Source: Clostridiales bacterium (GTDB lineage Bacteria > Bacillota > Clostridia > TANB77 > CAG-508). Taken from it: a stretch of 64,000 nt of DNA. The position numbers and the translations under genes are program-made. Under the pieces are notes generated by a model, which ran no database searches, was not told the DNA's origin, and was given only the letters and a program-made list of their open reading frames with translations. The DNA lies in contig DXVF01000002.1 in NCBI GenBank assembly GCA_019417465.1, positions 1 to 64,000 on the forward strand. Reading direction: 5' to 3'. Shown piece by piece: positions 8,129 to 17,678 of this stretch. Within the stretch, counting starts at the first letter, position 1. Every line of letters begins with the position of its first letter.

Positions 8129-9520
8129 TTACTTTAATTCAAAATCATCTTTCTTTTTATTTTTGGATTTTTCTATATCTTCTTTTAGTTTTACTTTTCT
8201 ATAAATATTATTTGCAATTTCATTCTCATCATCAGTAAATATACCATTTTTGTATAAATCATCACTAACAATTTTGTAATTCTCATCTTTATCATAGCAA
8301 ATTCGTTTGTGAAAATGGTTCATAATGCTATGCCAGAAGTTTTTAAACTTGTGTAATTCTTGCTTTAGCTTTTCTTTTTCAGTTTGTAACTTGTTTATTA
8401 TTTTATCTTTAGTTGATAATTCTCCTTTTAAATAGTTTATTTCATCATCTTTTAGTTCTAATTGGTATTTAAGAGAACAATTTTCTTGTCTTATTTCAAA
8501 AGAACTATGCTCAAAATCTTTAATTGCCATATTTAAGTCATTAACACTTCTAATAGTTTTAGTAGTATCTTTTACATTATTTGTGTAATCTTTTATTATT
8601 TGGACATCCTCGTTTGAAATAATCATATTATTTTTATTAAGTTTAGATGGTTTTAGATTATCTAATATAGAATTTATGTCGTTAGTTGTATTATCTAATT
8701 TTTTAGTTTGTTTATTTGCTTCAGAAAGTTTTTTCTCTTTCTGTTCAAGTTGCTTTTTTATTTGCCTATAATCTCCCATATCTTTGACATCTATATCTTG
8801 ATTTCTGCCTTTTTTCTTTTGTTTTAGTATTGATTTTTTCTCATAATGTTTATTATATGATTTTATACAACAAACTCTCATTTCATCTTGTATTCGCCCT
8901 AAAGACTCTTTGGTAAATACTTTCGATTTTGCAGGTTGCTTTTTCATACCTTTTTTATAATCATCTTTTACAGGAACACCAACTAAATGTAGATGTGGAG
9001 ATAGTTCATCAAAATGTATTACTGCATTTGCAACTTTAAATTCTGGTACAATTCTCATTAAGTCTAATACTTGCTCATTGAAAACATATCTCATATTCAT
9101 TCTATAATCTAAACTTTTATTATTCCAAAAGTCCATATCTCCAAGTTCTATTATTAGTTCACAAGCTAAATCTTTTTGTTTGTCTTGTGATATATGTTTA
9201 AAATAATTTTCTATTTTTCTATCATTTCTAGTCTGTTTGGAATTATATTCTAACCTTGCTTGTTCAAACTCTTGTAAGTACAAATTTTGAACATCTTTAT
9301 ATAAATTATCTGTCCCATATAAAATATAAATATCTTCTTTATTATTATCATAATCTCTTAAATTGTGTTTATTCACTTTTAATAGTTGTGTTGCATTTTG
9401 TATTCCATTGTTTGCAAATGATGTTTCTCCAGATGGATTATTTTTTGCAACTTTTTTAGCTTTAGCAGTTTTGTTTTTATCACTACCCAAGTGAATAGAA
9501 TATGCTAATTCTTCGCTCAT
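8129..9520 (-). CDS. MobV (Mob_Pre) relaxase, module B
   Basis: 463 residues, starting at ATG 9520 behind AAAGGAGG. It begins MSEELAYSIHLGSDKNKT, and the metal site is HFDELSPHLHLVGVPV, the HxDExxPHxH motif of MobV relaxases. A conserved block FTKESLGRIQDEMRVCCIKSYN follows, then a long coiled-coil tail. It is alignable over its whole length with the module A relaxase. An oriT-like hairpin region lies just upstream and a small partner gene just downstream. There is no in-frame CGG, so it reads normally under either view of the code. Confidence 0.92.
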   Translation of the reverse strand: MSEELAYSIHLGSDKNKTAKAKKVAKNNPSGETSFANNGIQNATQLLKVNKHNLRDYDNNKEDIYILYGTDNLYKDVQNLYLQEFEQARLEYNSKQTRNDRKIENYFKHISQDKQKDLACELIIELGDMDFWNNKSLDYRMNMRYVFNEQVLDLMRIVPEFKVANAVIHFDELSPHLHLVGVPVKDDYKKGMKKQPAKSKVFTKESLGRIQDEMRVCCIKSYNKHYEKKSILKQKKKGRNQDIDVKDMGDYRQIKKQLEQKEKKLSEANKQTKKLDNTTNDINSILDNLKPSKLNKNNMIISNEDVQIIKDYTNNVKDTTKTIRSVNDLNMAIKDFEHSSFEIRQENCSLKYQLELKDDEINYLKGELSTKDKIINKLQTEKEKLKQELHKFKNFWHSIMNHFHKRICYDKDENYKIVSDDLYKNGIFTDDENEIANNIYRKVKLKEDIEKSKNKKKDDFELK

Positions 9521-9553
9521 CTTTTTCCTCCTTTAGAATTTTCTTCGGAGCAT

Positions 9554-9631
9554 AGGAATTTGACTTTAGTCAATATTCCTAACCCCCTATGAGTTTCGTC
9601 ATGCTAACAAAACTCGGGGGCTCTGCGAGGC
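9554..9631 (-). other. oriT-like hairpin region, module B
   Basis: AGGAATTTGACTT pairs with AGTCAATATTCCT. CCCCC-TAT-GAGTTT pairs with AAACTC-GGGGG. CTCTGCGAGGC follows, as in module A (3082-3160). Loop sequences differ while stems and the flanking motif are kept, which is the pattern expected of a functional transfer origin. Confidence 0.55.
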
Positions 9632-9719
9632 AATAAATTTTCTCCCACAGTGGATAAAATTTATTCAAATTAACTATCGCCACTTTCATTTTTACTTTGT
9701 AAAAACAAAACGTGCCACG

Positions 9720-11648
9720 TTAATTTGTTTCTTCTGTATTATCTTCGCAGAACTTTACTGGCTTTACACCTACTGAAATAGGAGTAGGTTCTTTTGTATA
9801 TATTACACTTGTATTACTTTCATCTGGAATATAGTCAAATGCAGTATCTATTTCTTGCATTTGAAACTTATCTTCTTCACGAATATAGATTATTCCAAAT
9901 TCATAGGTTTCCATTTTACAATCTGGATCTAATTTATAGTAGTCTTTCAAAGGAAATACTCTTACAATAGCACTATTATCTTCAGCGAAGTTAAAATAGA
10001 ATACTTGGCTTTGTAAATAATATGTTGCTTCAGTATAACCAACATCATAGTATTGTCTTAATCTCATAATAACTTCGCCAAATTCTTCTTCAGATAAGTA
10101 ATTACTAAATCTAACATTTCCTAGTATATTGCCAAATATAGCAGGCTTTGTAGTATCTATATAACCTTTATCAAATAATTCTTGACAAGGCTTACAAATT
10201 GACTCTCTAAAGTTTATTTGTTTTACAATAACTTCATTTCCTATAAGTTCTAATTCAATATCATCAACATATTTCATTACAAGTTCAGCTTGTTCTTGTC
10301 TAGTATAATCTTTCCAAGTTTTAGTTCTTTCTTGGTATTCTTTATCTAGCTTTATTTTGTTGATAAAGTCAATATCTCGTTTTAATAAAATATCTTTTGG
10401 TGTAAATCTTAATTCTTCAGCACAATCAGTAGTGCTTAATTTATCTTCTAGTTCTTTTATAGCATTTTCTACTATTTTCTTTTCTGCATTGTATTCTTTT
10501 AAATCAAATGCTCTGTCAATATATGCTTTTCTTATTCTTTCTAGTTTGTTTTTCTGTGTATTTATCTCTTTTTCTAGTTGTTCTTTTGGCTCATCAAATT
10601 TTTGCTTTATCATAGGCAAGAAGAATTGATTTACAACAGAGTCATATTCTACTAATTCATCTATACATTGATTGAAAAAATCATTTATAACATTTTCTTT
10701 AAATTCAATTTTACAATCATTGCAGTAATAATAAAAATATGATTTTCCACTTTTCTTTGTAGTTGCTTTTCCACCAAGTATCCTACCACATTTAGGACAT
10801 TTTAACTTTTGCATATAAAGATATGTCAATGTTCTTTGGAAACTTCTCGAATTTTTCTTTTTCTGCACTTGACAATCTTCCCACATTTCTTTAGAAACAA
10901 TAGGCTCGACCACATTTTCATAATAGGTTGGGTGCTTTGTTCTTTTTCCGTGAACAAAATCACCCTTATATATTTCATTTTCAAGAATAGTAACAATAGT
11001 TGAATCTCGCCAGTTTGTTTTTCCTAATACTTGTTCATCATTGAATAAGTTACTTATTTTTTGATAAGAATAGCCATTATAATATAAATCAAATATTCTA
11101 ACTACAATATCTTTAGTAGAATAATCTATTACCAATCTTTTATCTTCGTGTTTATAGCCTAATGGTGCTACATGGGGAATATGACCACTTTTTATTGCAC
11201 CTGCTAAACCTATTTTTGTTCTTTCGCTAGTTCTTTCTATTTCATTTTGACTTACACTCATTAAAAGTCTTGAAATCATTTTACCATTAGCACTTGTTGT
11301 ATTGATTTCATCATTTACACAATCTAAATAAGCATCATTTTCATCTAAAAAAGTCATTAGATTTTCCCAATCATAAATACTTCTTGTTATTCTATCTAGT
11401 TTTAGAGCAACAATAGTATTTATTTTTTAGCCTTTATATCATTCTTTAATCTTTCAAACTCTGGTCTATGATTACCAGTTTTAGCACTTATTCCAGCGTC
11501 TTCGTAATAATCTATTATCTCATATCCTTTAAATTTACAAAAAGTTTCTAATCTTTCTTTTTGCTCTGGCAAACTAAATCCGTTCGCGAGCCTGATCTTC
11601 GGTTGATACTCTTAAATACAATCCACATTTTTTCTTTTCATCATTCAA
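9720..11648 (-). pseudogene. Large serine recombinase, module B (CGG +1 site plus A6 -1 shift)
   Basis: Homologue of the module A TnpX-like recombinase, net length about 642 codons. The start is TTG 11648 behind GGAGG (LNDEKKKCGLYLRVSTEDQARE). Two frame breaks are needed. The first is the CGG at 11582-11580: removing the C restores REGFSLPEQKERLE. The second is at the six-T run 11423-11428 (A6 on the coding strand), where one extra A, or a -1 slip, restores KAKKINTIVALKLDRITRS. The rest is intact: SERTKIGLAGAIKSGHIP, the zinc ribbon CPKCGRILGG...CNDCK and a coiled coil. If only CGG is recoded, the A6 break still kills it unless -1 slippage occurs, so pseudogene is the cautious label. Confidence 0.75.
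11580..11582 (-). other. CGG +1 frameshift site 2 (serine recombinase B)
   Basis: The codons GAA CGG ATT TAG become GAA GGA TTT AGT when the C is skipped. This restores the E-G-F-S of the resolvase signature RVSTEDQAREGFS, which is intact in module A. The CGG is codon 23. Confidence 0.85.
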
Positions 11649-11868
11649 TTTACAAAACCTCCCAACTAACTAAAAAAGAGACATCAAAGTACATACGAGT
11701 TACTTTTGACATCTCTTAAATCCATTTATCACGAAACAAATGTGATAAAATAATAAATATAATCTTTTCAAAGTACTCATATATCTATATAACTTTTGCC
11801 GAACTAATATAGATATTTTATTGAGTACCATTATACCACGATTTCAAGAAATGTCAAATATTTACAAA

Positions 11869-12138
11869 TTATATATTTTTCAAATATTCTTCTAATTCAG
11901 ACAACTTAATCTTTTTAGTTAAATTAGCAATGTAAATATCGTTAGAATAATTAAAGACTAGAAAAGTAATATTCTTGATAATTACTTGATGAGGCTCAAT
12001 ATATGTAAGATTAGTTTTTTCAATCTTTCTAATGCTACCATTAATAAAAGTAGGAGTAGTTTTAGAAAACTCACATATAAATTCTAGTCTTTGTTTTAGA
12101 CTTTCTTCAAATTGTAGTTCTTGCTTAATTATCTGCAT
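11869..12138 (-). CDS. Small leading protein, module B
   Basis: About 89 residues, starting at ATG 12138 behind AAAGGA. It is a paralogue of the 5215-5487 protein (FINGSIRKIEKTNLTYIEPH matched by IYNGSLRIIEHSNLAYVEPH). It precedes the recombinase on the same strand. The family is not recognised. Two independent copies keep the core motif, which supports a real gene. Confidence 0.6.
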   Translation of the reverse strand: MQIIKQELQFEESLKQRLEFICEFSKTTPTFINGSIRKIEKTNLTYIEPHQVIIKNITFLVFNYSNDIYIANLTKKIKLSELEEYLKNI

Positions 12139-12192
12139 TTTCAACACCATCCTTTCGTTTGGATGACCTTAATGCTGTTTTGAGACAACAAA

Positions 12193-12226
12193 AAAATCAA
12201 CCAGATTTTTATTTCTGATTGATTTT
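12193..12226 (-). repeat. Leader hairpin before module B
   Basis: AAAATCAA at 12193-12200 pairs with TTGATTTT at 12219-12226, with further CAGA/TCTG pairing inside. It has the same position as the hairpin before module A. Confidence 0.45.
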
Positions 12227-12266
12227 CATATCATATCTGTTCATAAAAGTTCGAACAGAAACGTCG

Positions 12267-12280
12267 TTGGTGCGGATGAA
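12267..12280 (+). other. Candidate att site, distal end of tRNA-Leu island
   Basis: TTGGTGCGGATGAA is identical to 23172-23185, the 3' end of tRNA-Leu including its CCA. It is in the same orientation. After this point the match to the tRNA stops. This is the footprint expected when a tyrosine integrase inserts an island at a tRNA 3' end. Confidence 0.75.
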
Positions 12281-12332
12281 AGAAATCTAAGTCGTAAATA
12301 TAGCTATTTAAAGCCATTTTCTATATTCTATT

Positions 12333-12349
12333 CGTGCATATTCCGTGCA
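12333..12349 (+). repeat. Integrase arm-site repeat, distal copy
   Basis: CGTGCATATTCCGTGCA holds two CGTGCA units. It is repeated exactly at 23012-23028, just inside the other island end. Short direct repeats just inside both ends fit arm-type binding sites of a Tn916/lambda-type integrase. Confidence 0.65.
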
Positions 12350-12436
12350 AAAATAATGTTTTTCAATAATGTTATATATTGTTAAAAAATGATAAATAAT
12401 TATTTTTTAGCAATATATAGTTCTATAACTTGTAAT

Positions 12437-13300
12437 TTATCTTTCTATTTCATTTATCCCTTTTCTTTCATTTATTGTTTGACTTCCACTTGCTTTTACT
12501 ACATTAGAATTTGGTAAATAACTTAATGATGTATTATCTCGTTTTCTTATATCTAATACTTTATCTAATTCTGCTATCATAACAGATGGATTAAGCAAGG
12601 AATCTTCGCAATGTCCTTTACCTTTAAAACATTTTACATTTGAAGTAGAATAGTTTGTTCTAATATACTTTGCTGTTTTCTTTGCAAGTAATTCATTTAT
12701 TTTAGTACCATAATAATAATGAACTTCTGTATTAGGTGTATCTATATTACTTGGTAATTTATATCTTCCAATTTGTCTTATATAGTTAATAATTGTTGTG
12801 TCTGACATATTATCCATCATTTCTAAAAATTCTTCTAATTTATCTTCTGGAATAATAGAATTAACTGCTTGAGCAATAATTTTTTTATCTCTTGCTTGTG
12901 TTTTATGAGTTAGCATAAGATATTGTTTTGTCATCATTGCTGTCATTATTCTATTATAAGAAATTAAAGGCGAACTTTCTAATATCACTTTATCTATATT
13001 TAAGTTTTTATTTTCCCAAAGTTGTGCTGTTAATACTCCTCCCATAGACATTCCATAAATTGCAAACACATTTTGCCCATAACGAGAAATATAATAATCT
13101 TCTATATCTTTTGCACTTTGTTCAAATGACACAAAATCTTCTTTTTCGTTTGGATTATGTCCTTGCAATATAGGAACTATAATATGAAAAATATTTTTAT
13201 AATGTTCAATATATTTTTCCCAAATTTGATATGGTGTTTCAAATCCGTGTATTAAAATAATTTTATCTTTATTTTCTTTTCCAAATTCTAAAATTTCCAA
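12437..13300 (-). CDS. Alpha/beta hydrolase
   Basis: 287 residues. HGFET near residue 18 gives the oxyanion-hole HG motif. GMSMGG (about residue 94) is the nucleophile elbow G-x-S-x-G-G with the catalytic serine. A C-terminal GKGHCED supplies the histidine. It is probably a soluble esterase or lipase-like enzyme of unknown substrate. It starts at TTG 13300 behind AAGGAG. It is the first cargo gene inside the distal att end, on the same strand as the acetyltransferase behind it, 30 bp apart. Confidence 0.8.
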   Translation of the reverse strand: MEILEFGKENKDKIILIHGFETPYQIWEKYIEHYKNIFHIIVPILQGHNPNEKEDFVSFEQSAKDIEDYYISRYGQNVFAIYGMSMGGVLTAQLWENKNLNIDKVILESSPLISYNRIMTAMMTKQYLMLTHKTQARDKKIIAQAVNSIIPEDKLEEFLEMMDNMSDTTIINYIRQIGRYKLPSNIDTPNTEVHYYYGTKINELLAKKTAKYIRTNYSTSNVKCFKGKGHCEDSLLNPSVMIAELDKVLDIRKRDNTSLSYLPNSNVVKASGSQTINERKGINEIER

Positions 13301-13330
13301 TATTTCTTACTCCTTTACGAATTTGTTTTA

Positions 13331-13885
13331 CTAAATGTTTTTTACCACTCTGCAAGGATTTCCATAGGCAATTACATTTGATGGTATGTCCTTTGTTATT
13401 ACACTTCCTGCACCTATTGTTACATTATCTCCAATAGTAACTCCTGGCAATACTGTAACATTTCCACCTATCCATACATTATTTCCAACTTTTATAGGTT
13501 TAGCATATTCTAATCCCTTATTTCTTAACTCTATTTCTAGTGGATGTCCTGCTGTATAAAAACTACAATTAGGAGCAATAAATACGTTATCACCAAACTC
13601 TACTTTTGCTCCATCAAGTATAATACAATTATGATTCATATAAAAGTTATCTCCAACCGAAATATTATATCCATAATCACACCAAAAGTCCTGTTCCACA
13701 ATAGGATTTTTTCCAACTTTACCAAATATCTTATTAATCATTTCTATTCTTTTTTCTATCTCTGATGGTTTTAAATCATTATATTCTTTGCATAAATCTT
13801 GAGCTTTTAATCTTTCTTTTATTAAATTTTCATCATAGTTAGCATTATATAATTTTCCTGCTAACATTTTTTCCTTTTCCGTCAT
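13331..13885 (-). CDS. Maltose/galactoside-type O-acetyltransferase
   Basis: 184 residues. An N-terminal Mac domain (MTEKEKMLAGKLYNA) is followed by left-handed beta-helix hexapeptide repeats. The catalytic region is FYTAGHP, with the acetyl-CoA stretch NVWIGGNVTVLPGVTIGDN. It transfers acetyl from acetyl-CoA to a sugar hydroxyl in the cytoplasm. It starts at ATG 13885 behind GGGGGAG. It is very similar to the chromosomal gene at 24701-25261 just outside the other island end, so one may derive from the other. Confidence 0.9.
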   Translation of the reverse strand: MTEKEKMLAGKLYNANYDENLIKERLKAQDLCKEYNDLKPSEIEKRIEMINKIFGKVGKNPIVEQDFWCDYGYNISVGDNFYMNHNCIILDGAKVEFGDNVFIAPNCSFYTAGHPLEIELRNKGLEYAKPIKVGNNVWIGGNVTVLPGVTIGDNVTIGAGSVITKDIPSNVIAYGNPCRVVKNI

Positions 13886-13919
13886 TATAATCTCCCCCTA
13901 TTTATTGTAATTTATGTTT

Positions 13920-14591
13920 CTACTTACTTTTAGATAATTTATAACTATTATCTATCAATTCGTATATTTTATTTATCTCAACAGATCCATCAAGTTTTAT
14001 AGTTATCCAATGTTTTTTATTCATGTGATAACCTGCAAAATATTTCTTATTATCAATTATTTTTTCTATTCTTTCTGGCTCTAATAATAAATCTATAATT
14101 TCGATAGTACCTTCCTCTTCAATTCCTATTTTTGTTTTTTCAACTACAAGTAATGCAGCATACCACTTATTATTATCTTTGTTTCTCCATATAGCATTAT
14201 TAGGGAATTTCTCCCATAGGTGTTCTAAATCATCATCATATTTTTGCTTTACATATTCAATAATTAGGTTGGCATATTCGCTTTTAAATATATTTTTAGA
14301 ACAACAGGTGTTTTTAACTTTTTCAATAATATTTTTATATTCTTCCCTCATTTTGCCAACAAATTTCCCTGTGCTACTAGAAACATTATATATCATAAAT
14401 TCTTCATCTGTAGAAATTTCTATAACATTGGAAGTTACAATATTATTCATATCTATTTTTATAATTAAAGAAAATTGATTATCCATTATTTTAGTTTCAC
14501 ATTTGTAACAATCATTTTCTTGAACAAACCCTAATTGTAACAATTTTTGGAAATCTATTTTTACATCTCTTAATACTATCTTATCTTCCAT
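13920..14591 (-). CDS. MmcQ/YjbR-like protein
   Basis: About 223 residues from ATG 14591; an open frame continues upstream but lacks a better start. The C-terminal half (FPNNAIWRNKDNNKWYAALL, then a GYHMNKKHWITIKLDG core) matches the MmcQ/YjbR family of small CyaY-fold DNA-binding proteins. The N-terminal half is an extra domain. The function in cells is not established. It lies in island cargo. Confidence 0.7.
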   Translation of the reverse strand: MEDKIVLRDVKIDFQKLLQLGFVQENDCYKCETKIMDNQFSLIIKIDMNNIVTSNVIEISTDEEFMIYNVSSSTGKFVGKMREEYKNIIEKVKNTCCSKNIFKSEYANLIIEYVKQKYDDDLEHLWEKFPNNAIWRNKDNNKWYAALLVVEKTKIGIEEEGTIEIIDLLLEPERIEKIIDNKKYFAGYHMNKKHWITIKLDGSVEINKIYELIDNSYKLSKSK

Positions 14592-14734
14592 ATTTTCTTT
14601 AATCCTTTCAAAGAATTGTAACTTGTTGAGATGATTATACCATACAGACACAATGATTTGCAATTCATTTTTATTGTAATTGAAAAGGGAACAAAATATG
14701 CTCCCTTTATAATTCACTTTCATTATTTAATTGA

Positions 14735-15028
14735 CTATTCTATTATAAAATTAACAAATCTCTTTCTTTTAAATATTAGCATACCTTTTTCTTTTTCTTT
14801 ATATTTTTTATATTCTCTACGATTAACATTGAAATTTTTAATATTACCATTTATGTCGAATTTTAGATAATAAGTTACATTCACAACATTATTTGCATCT
14901 AAATTAGTAAAGGTTTTCTTCTCTATCAATATTGCTTTAACTTTTTCTTCTGGTGCTTTTTCATTTAAATACCAGTTAATAATAACACAAATAAATAATA
15001 TAACAAAAAAAGATATTATAACTACCAT
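14735..15028 (-). CDS. DUF2500-like membrane-anchored protein
   Basis: 97 residues: one N-terminal transmembrane helix (MVVIISFFVILFICVIINWY), then a beta-rich domain with K-x-x-F near T-N-L-D, VTYYLKFDINGNIKNF, and a terminal L-I-F-K-R-K-R-F-V-N-F strand. This is the layout of DUF2500 proteins. It starts at ATG 15028 behind GGAGG. Function unknown. Confidence 0.65.
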   Translation of the reverse strand: MVVIISFFVILFICVIINWYLNEKAPEEKVKAILIEKKTFTNLDANNVVNVTYYLKFDINGNIKNFNVNRREYKKYKEKEKGMLIFKRKRFVNFIIE

Positions 15029-15060
15029 AGATTACCTCCAAAATTCTCAATAAATTATAA

Positions 15061-15192
15061 TTATTTACTGTTTTTTTCTTGCTCTGCTTCTTTTATCGCT
15101 GATTTTACGGCATATTTAATTATATAATACAATACTAACGAAACTACTATAAAAATTACTAGATATAAAAATACTCCTACTATATTTATCAT
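15061..15192 (-). CDS. Small single-pass membrane protein
   Basis: 43 codons from ATG 15192 behind GGGAGG to TAA at 15061. One hydrophobic helix (residues about 2-25) is followed by a charged tail KYAVKSAIKEAEQEKNSK. It resembles the very short membrane proteins often found beside XRE/DUF2500 genes in Clostridia. I know no function. Confidence 0.6.
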   Translation of the reverse strand: MINIVGVFLYLVIFIVVSLVLYYIIKYAVKSAIKEAEQEKNSK

Positions 15193-15204
15193 AATAATAC
15201 CTCC

Positions 15205-15542
15205 CTAGAATATAACTCTAATAAATAATGGTACAATTACAATTAGTATAAATGCACCAAACACAATTAGCATTAATTTCCAAATATCTTTTAATTCTTC
15301 ATACTTTTTTCAAGATTATTAGTTCTGTTAATCAATATATTTTCTATTTTGTTTCCAACTAATTCATCTAATGTAACATTAAATATTTTAGATATTTCTG
15401 TTGCTTGAATAATATCTGGATTAGTTTGTCCTAATTCCCAATTTGAAATAGTTTGTCTAGTCACATTTAACTTTTCTGCTAATTGCTCTTGTGAAAGTTT
15501 TTCTCTTTTTCTAAGTTTTAAAATTTTATTACCTAGTTCCAT
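15205..15542 (-). CDS. XRE regulator with C-terminal membrane helix (A6 -1 shift)
   Basis: The N-terminal helix-turn-helix runs LGNKILKLRKREKLSQEQL through NVTRQTISNWELGQTNPD, a typical HTH_3 domain. The zero-frame product stops at residue 83 (NLEKSMKN). A -1 shift at the A6 run of GAAAAAAG, near 15308, continues as NLEKKYEELKDIWKLMLIVF plus a transmembrane helix, ending with TAG at 15207-15205. XRE proteins with such a helix-linker-membrane tail are common in gut Firmicutes. Total length would be about 112 residues. Either one A has been lost or the run slips. The start is ATG 15542. It probably senses a membrane or cell-envelope signal. Confidence 0.55.
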
Positions 15543-15683
15543 AATAATTATTTCTCCTTTCACATTTTATTATATAAAATATTGAAAAATAGTCTATCAA
15601 ATATCTTTGGAAATTTACGCAAAATCTTTTAACATTCTTGTAAATCGCTCTTATTCTAGCTAATTATAAAATTGTAAGTTATA

Positions 15684-16169
15684 TTATAAAATATATTGAA
15701 TTACTAATCCTACTAATACACAAACTATTATTGCAATAACTTCCCCTTTTAAACTTTCCTTTATATGAAACCAATAATTATGATATTCTTTTATCATATC
15801 TTCTGTTCCCTTAAATACAAACTTTGAACTTTGACAAAACCAACAAATATCAATTACAAGTGCATCATATATATTTACAATAGTCCATATCAGGAAACCA
15901 TATCCAAATCCTTCTATAAATGTTGTATAGCCATTTATATATCTTAATATCAAACTTATTATAATAACGATAAAAATTGATGCCATGATTTTTACAATAA
16001 ACTTATTCTTGTTTGTTGGAATCTTATTTTTATACTCTGGAATAGATTTTACTCTTTCTTGTATTTTAGGTGGATAATTATATAATGTTGCTATTGGATT
16101 TCTTGACATTGCATATACCATAATTGTAAATAAAATACATAATACAATACTTTCTACTACTATTATCAT
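15684..16169 (-). CDS. Hypothetical integral membrane protein
   Basis: 161 residues with about four hydrophobic helices (residues 1-20, 58-78, 88-110, 140-160) and a cytoplasmic or external loop rich in Lys/Glu. Start ATG 16169 behind AGGAG. Not recognised. It lies 34 bp before another small membrane-protein gene in the island cargo. Confidence 0.6.
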   Translation of the reverse strand: MIIVVESIVLCILFTIMVYAMSRNPIATLYNYPPKIQERVKSIPEYKNKIPTNKNKFIVKIMASIFIVIIISLILRYINGYTTFIEGFGYGFLIWTIVNIYDALVIDICWFCQSSKFVFKGTEDMIKEYHNYWFHIKESLKGEVIAIIVCVLVGLVIQYIL

Positions 16170-16203
16170 ATTTATTATTCTCCTTTAATAATTGTAAGTT
16201 ATA

Positions 16204-16422
16204 TTATTCTTTCTTTTCCTTATCTTCTTTGTTTTCATCTTTATATTTGGTGTAATATACTGATGACAAACATAAAAAACAAGCTCCTAAACATAGTTGA
16301 GTAACAGCCATATTGTTTCCATCAACAAAGCCTAAAATAGCACTTATGAAAAAACATATTGAAGCTACAATATAAAGTATAAATGTTATTTTATTTTCTT
16401 TCTTATTCTTTTCTTCTTTCAT
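16204..16422 (-). CDS. Small membrane protein, two helices
   Basis: About 72 residues from ATG 16422 behind GGAGG. Two transmembrane helices (ITFILYIVASICFFISAI and a second after GNNMAVTQ) lie between strongly charged ends. No family recognised. Confidence 0.55.
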   Translation of the reverse strand: MKEEKNKKENKITFILYIVASICFFISAILGFVDGNNMAVTQLCLGACFLCLSSVYYTKYKDENKEDKEKKE

Positions 16423-16486
16423 ATACAATCCTCCCTACAACTTACTATTTCACTTTATACTTATTGTAATTTGTAAATAATATTTT

Positions 16487-16915
16487 TTAATCCAAATGCT
16501 TTTTAAATTTATATTGTTTTTTTTCAAATCCATTATTTTCATAAAATCTGTGGGCATTTACATTTACAATCATACTTGTTAATTCTAATGCACCACAATC
16601 TTTACTTATTGCATAAGTAGTAGCATTTTGGATTAATAACTTTCCTATACCAACATTTCTGCATTTTTTATTTACAATTAAATCATCAATAAAAAGTATG
16701 TTTTTTGCCTTTGCTAATCTATTAATTATTCTTGATATAAGAACACCTACTACATTATTGTCTTCTATTGCTACAATACTATAGGAATTATCATCTTGAA
16801 GAGTTTTTTTATATTTTTCAACAAATATAGAATAATCTATTTTACCTTCATATAATTCATTTAATAATTCAAATACACCATCTAAATCTTCTAGTTTTAT
16901 CTTTCTTATTTTCAT
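16487..16915 (-). CDS. GNAT-family N-acetyltransferase
   Basis: About 142 residues, starting at ATG 16915 behind GGGGAG. It begins MKIRKIKLEDLDGVFELLNE. Motif A is VNKKCRNVGIGKLLIQNAT, followed by GALELTSMIVNVNAHRFYENNGF, the classic C-terminal half of small GNAT enzymes. Acyl donor acetyl-CoA; acceptor unknown. Island cargo. Confidence 0.85.
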   Translation of the reverse strand: MKIRKIKLEDLDGVFELLNELYEGKIDYSIFVEKYKKTLQDDNSYSIVAIEDNNVVGVLISRIINRLAKAKNILFIDDLIVNKKCRNVGIGKLLIQNATTYAISKDCGALELTSMIVNVNAHRFYENNGFEKKQYKFKKHLD

Positions 16916-16979
16916 ATTTATAATCTCCCCATACAAATTGCAAGTTATTTCACATTTTGATTTTTCTAATAACTTTTAA

Positions 16980-17678
16980 TTATAATACTTCTTTTAGTTC
17001 TAATAAATCTGTAATTTGATAATTTGGAATAATTTGAGTGTCATTAACTTTTTTATTCGGATTATACCAAATCGTTTTAATATTAGCATTTTTTGCACCT
17101 TGTATATCTTTTTCTAGGCTATCTCCAATCATAATTACTTGATTTGATTTTAGGTTCAATTTGTTTAACAATACATTGAATATTTGTGGATTGGGTTTAT
17201 TTATTCCCACTTCTTCTGAAACAATAATTTCAGAAATATATTTTGATATTTGACTATTTGTAATTCGTGGTCTTTGTAATTTAACCAACCCATTTGTAAC
17301 TACACATATTTTATATTCTTTCTCATATAAATATTTTATTATATCATAAGCATTTTCTGTTAATGCTACTGAATTGGCAAGACCTTCTTGAAAAAGCTTA
17401 TTTGCTTCTTTGTAGTCAGTATATTTTAAACCTATCATATTAAAAAATTCTTTAAATCTATATTCTGGAATTTCTTCTTTTGGAACAGGGTTTGAGTTAT
17501 TTGCAACACTATCCCATAAATTTTTATCTAGTGGTCTGAAAATGTCTTGATATTGCCTTCTATATTCTTTTTGTATATTATCAAATAAATATTCTAATGC
17601 TTTTTTCTCACATTGTTTATGGTCTACTATTGTATCATCGGCATCAAAAAATATTGCTTTTATATTACTTAGTTTCAT
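16980..17678 (-). CDS. HAD-family hydrolase (YjjG-like)
   Basis: About 232 residues from ATG 17678 behind AGGAG. Motif I is FFDADDTIVD (nucleophile and acid/base aspartates). A helical cap follows, then motif II VVTNG, then KPNPQIF and MIGDSLEKDIQGAKNA for motifs III and IV. The size and cap fit YjjG-like nucleotide phosphatases. The likely reaction is dephosphorylation of a nucleotide or sugar phosphate. Confidence 0.85.
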   Translation of the reverse strand: MKLSNIKAIFFDADDTIVDHKQCEKKALEYLFDNIQKEYRRQYQDIFRPLDKNLWDSVANNSNPVPKEEIPEYRFKEFFNMIGLKYTDYKEANKLFQEGLANSVALTENAYDIIKYLYEKEYKICVVTNGLVKLQRPRITNSQISKYISEIIVSEEVGINKPNPQIFNVLLNKLNLKSNQVIMIGDSLEKDIQGAKNANIKTIWYNPNKKVNDTQIIPNYQITDLLELKEVL

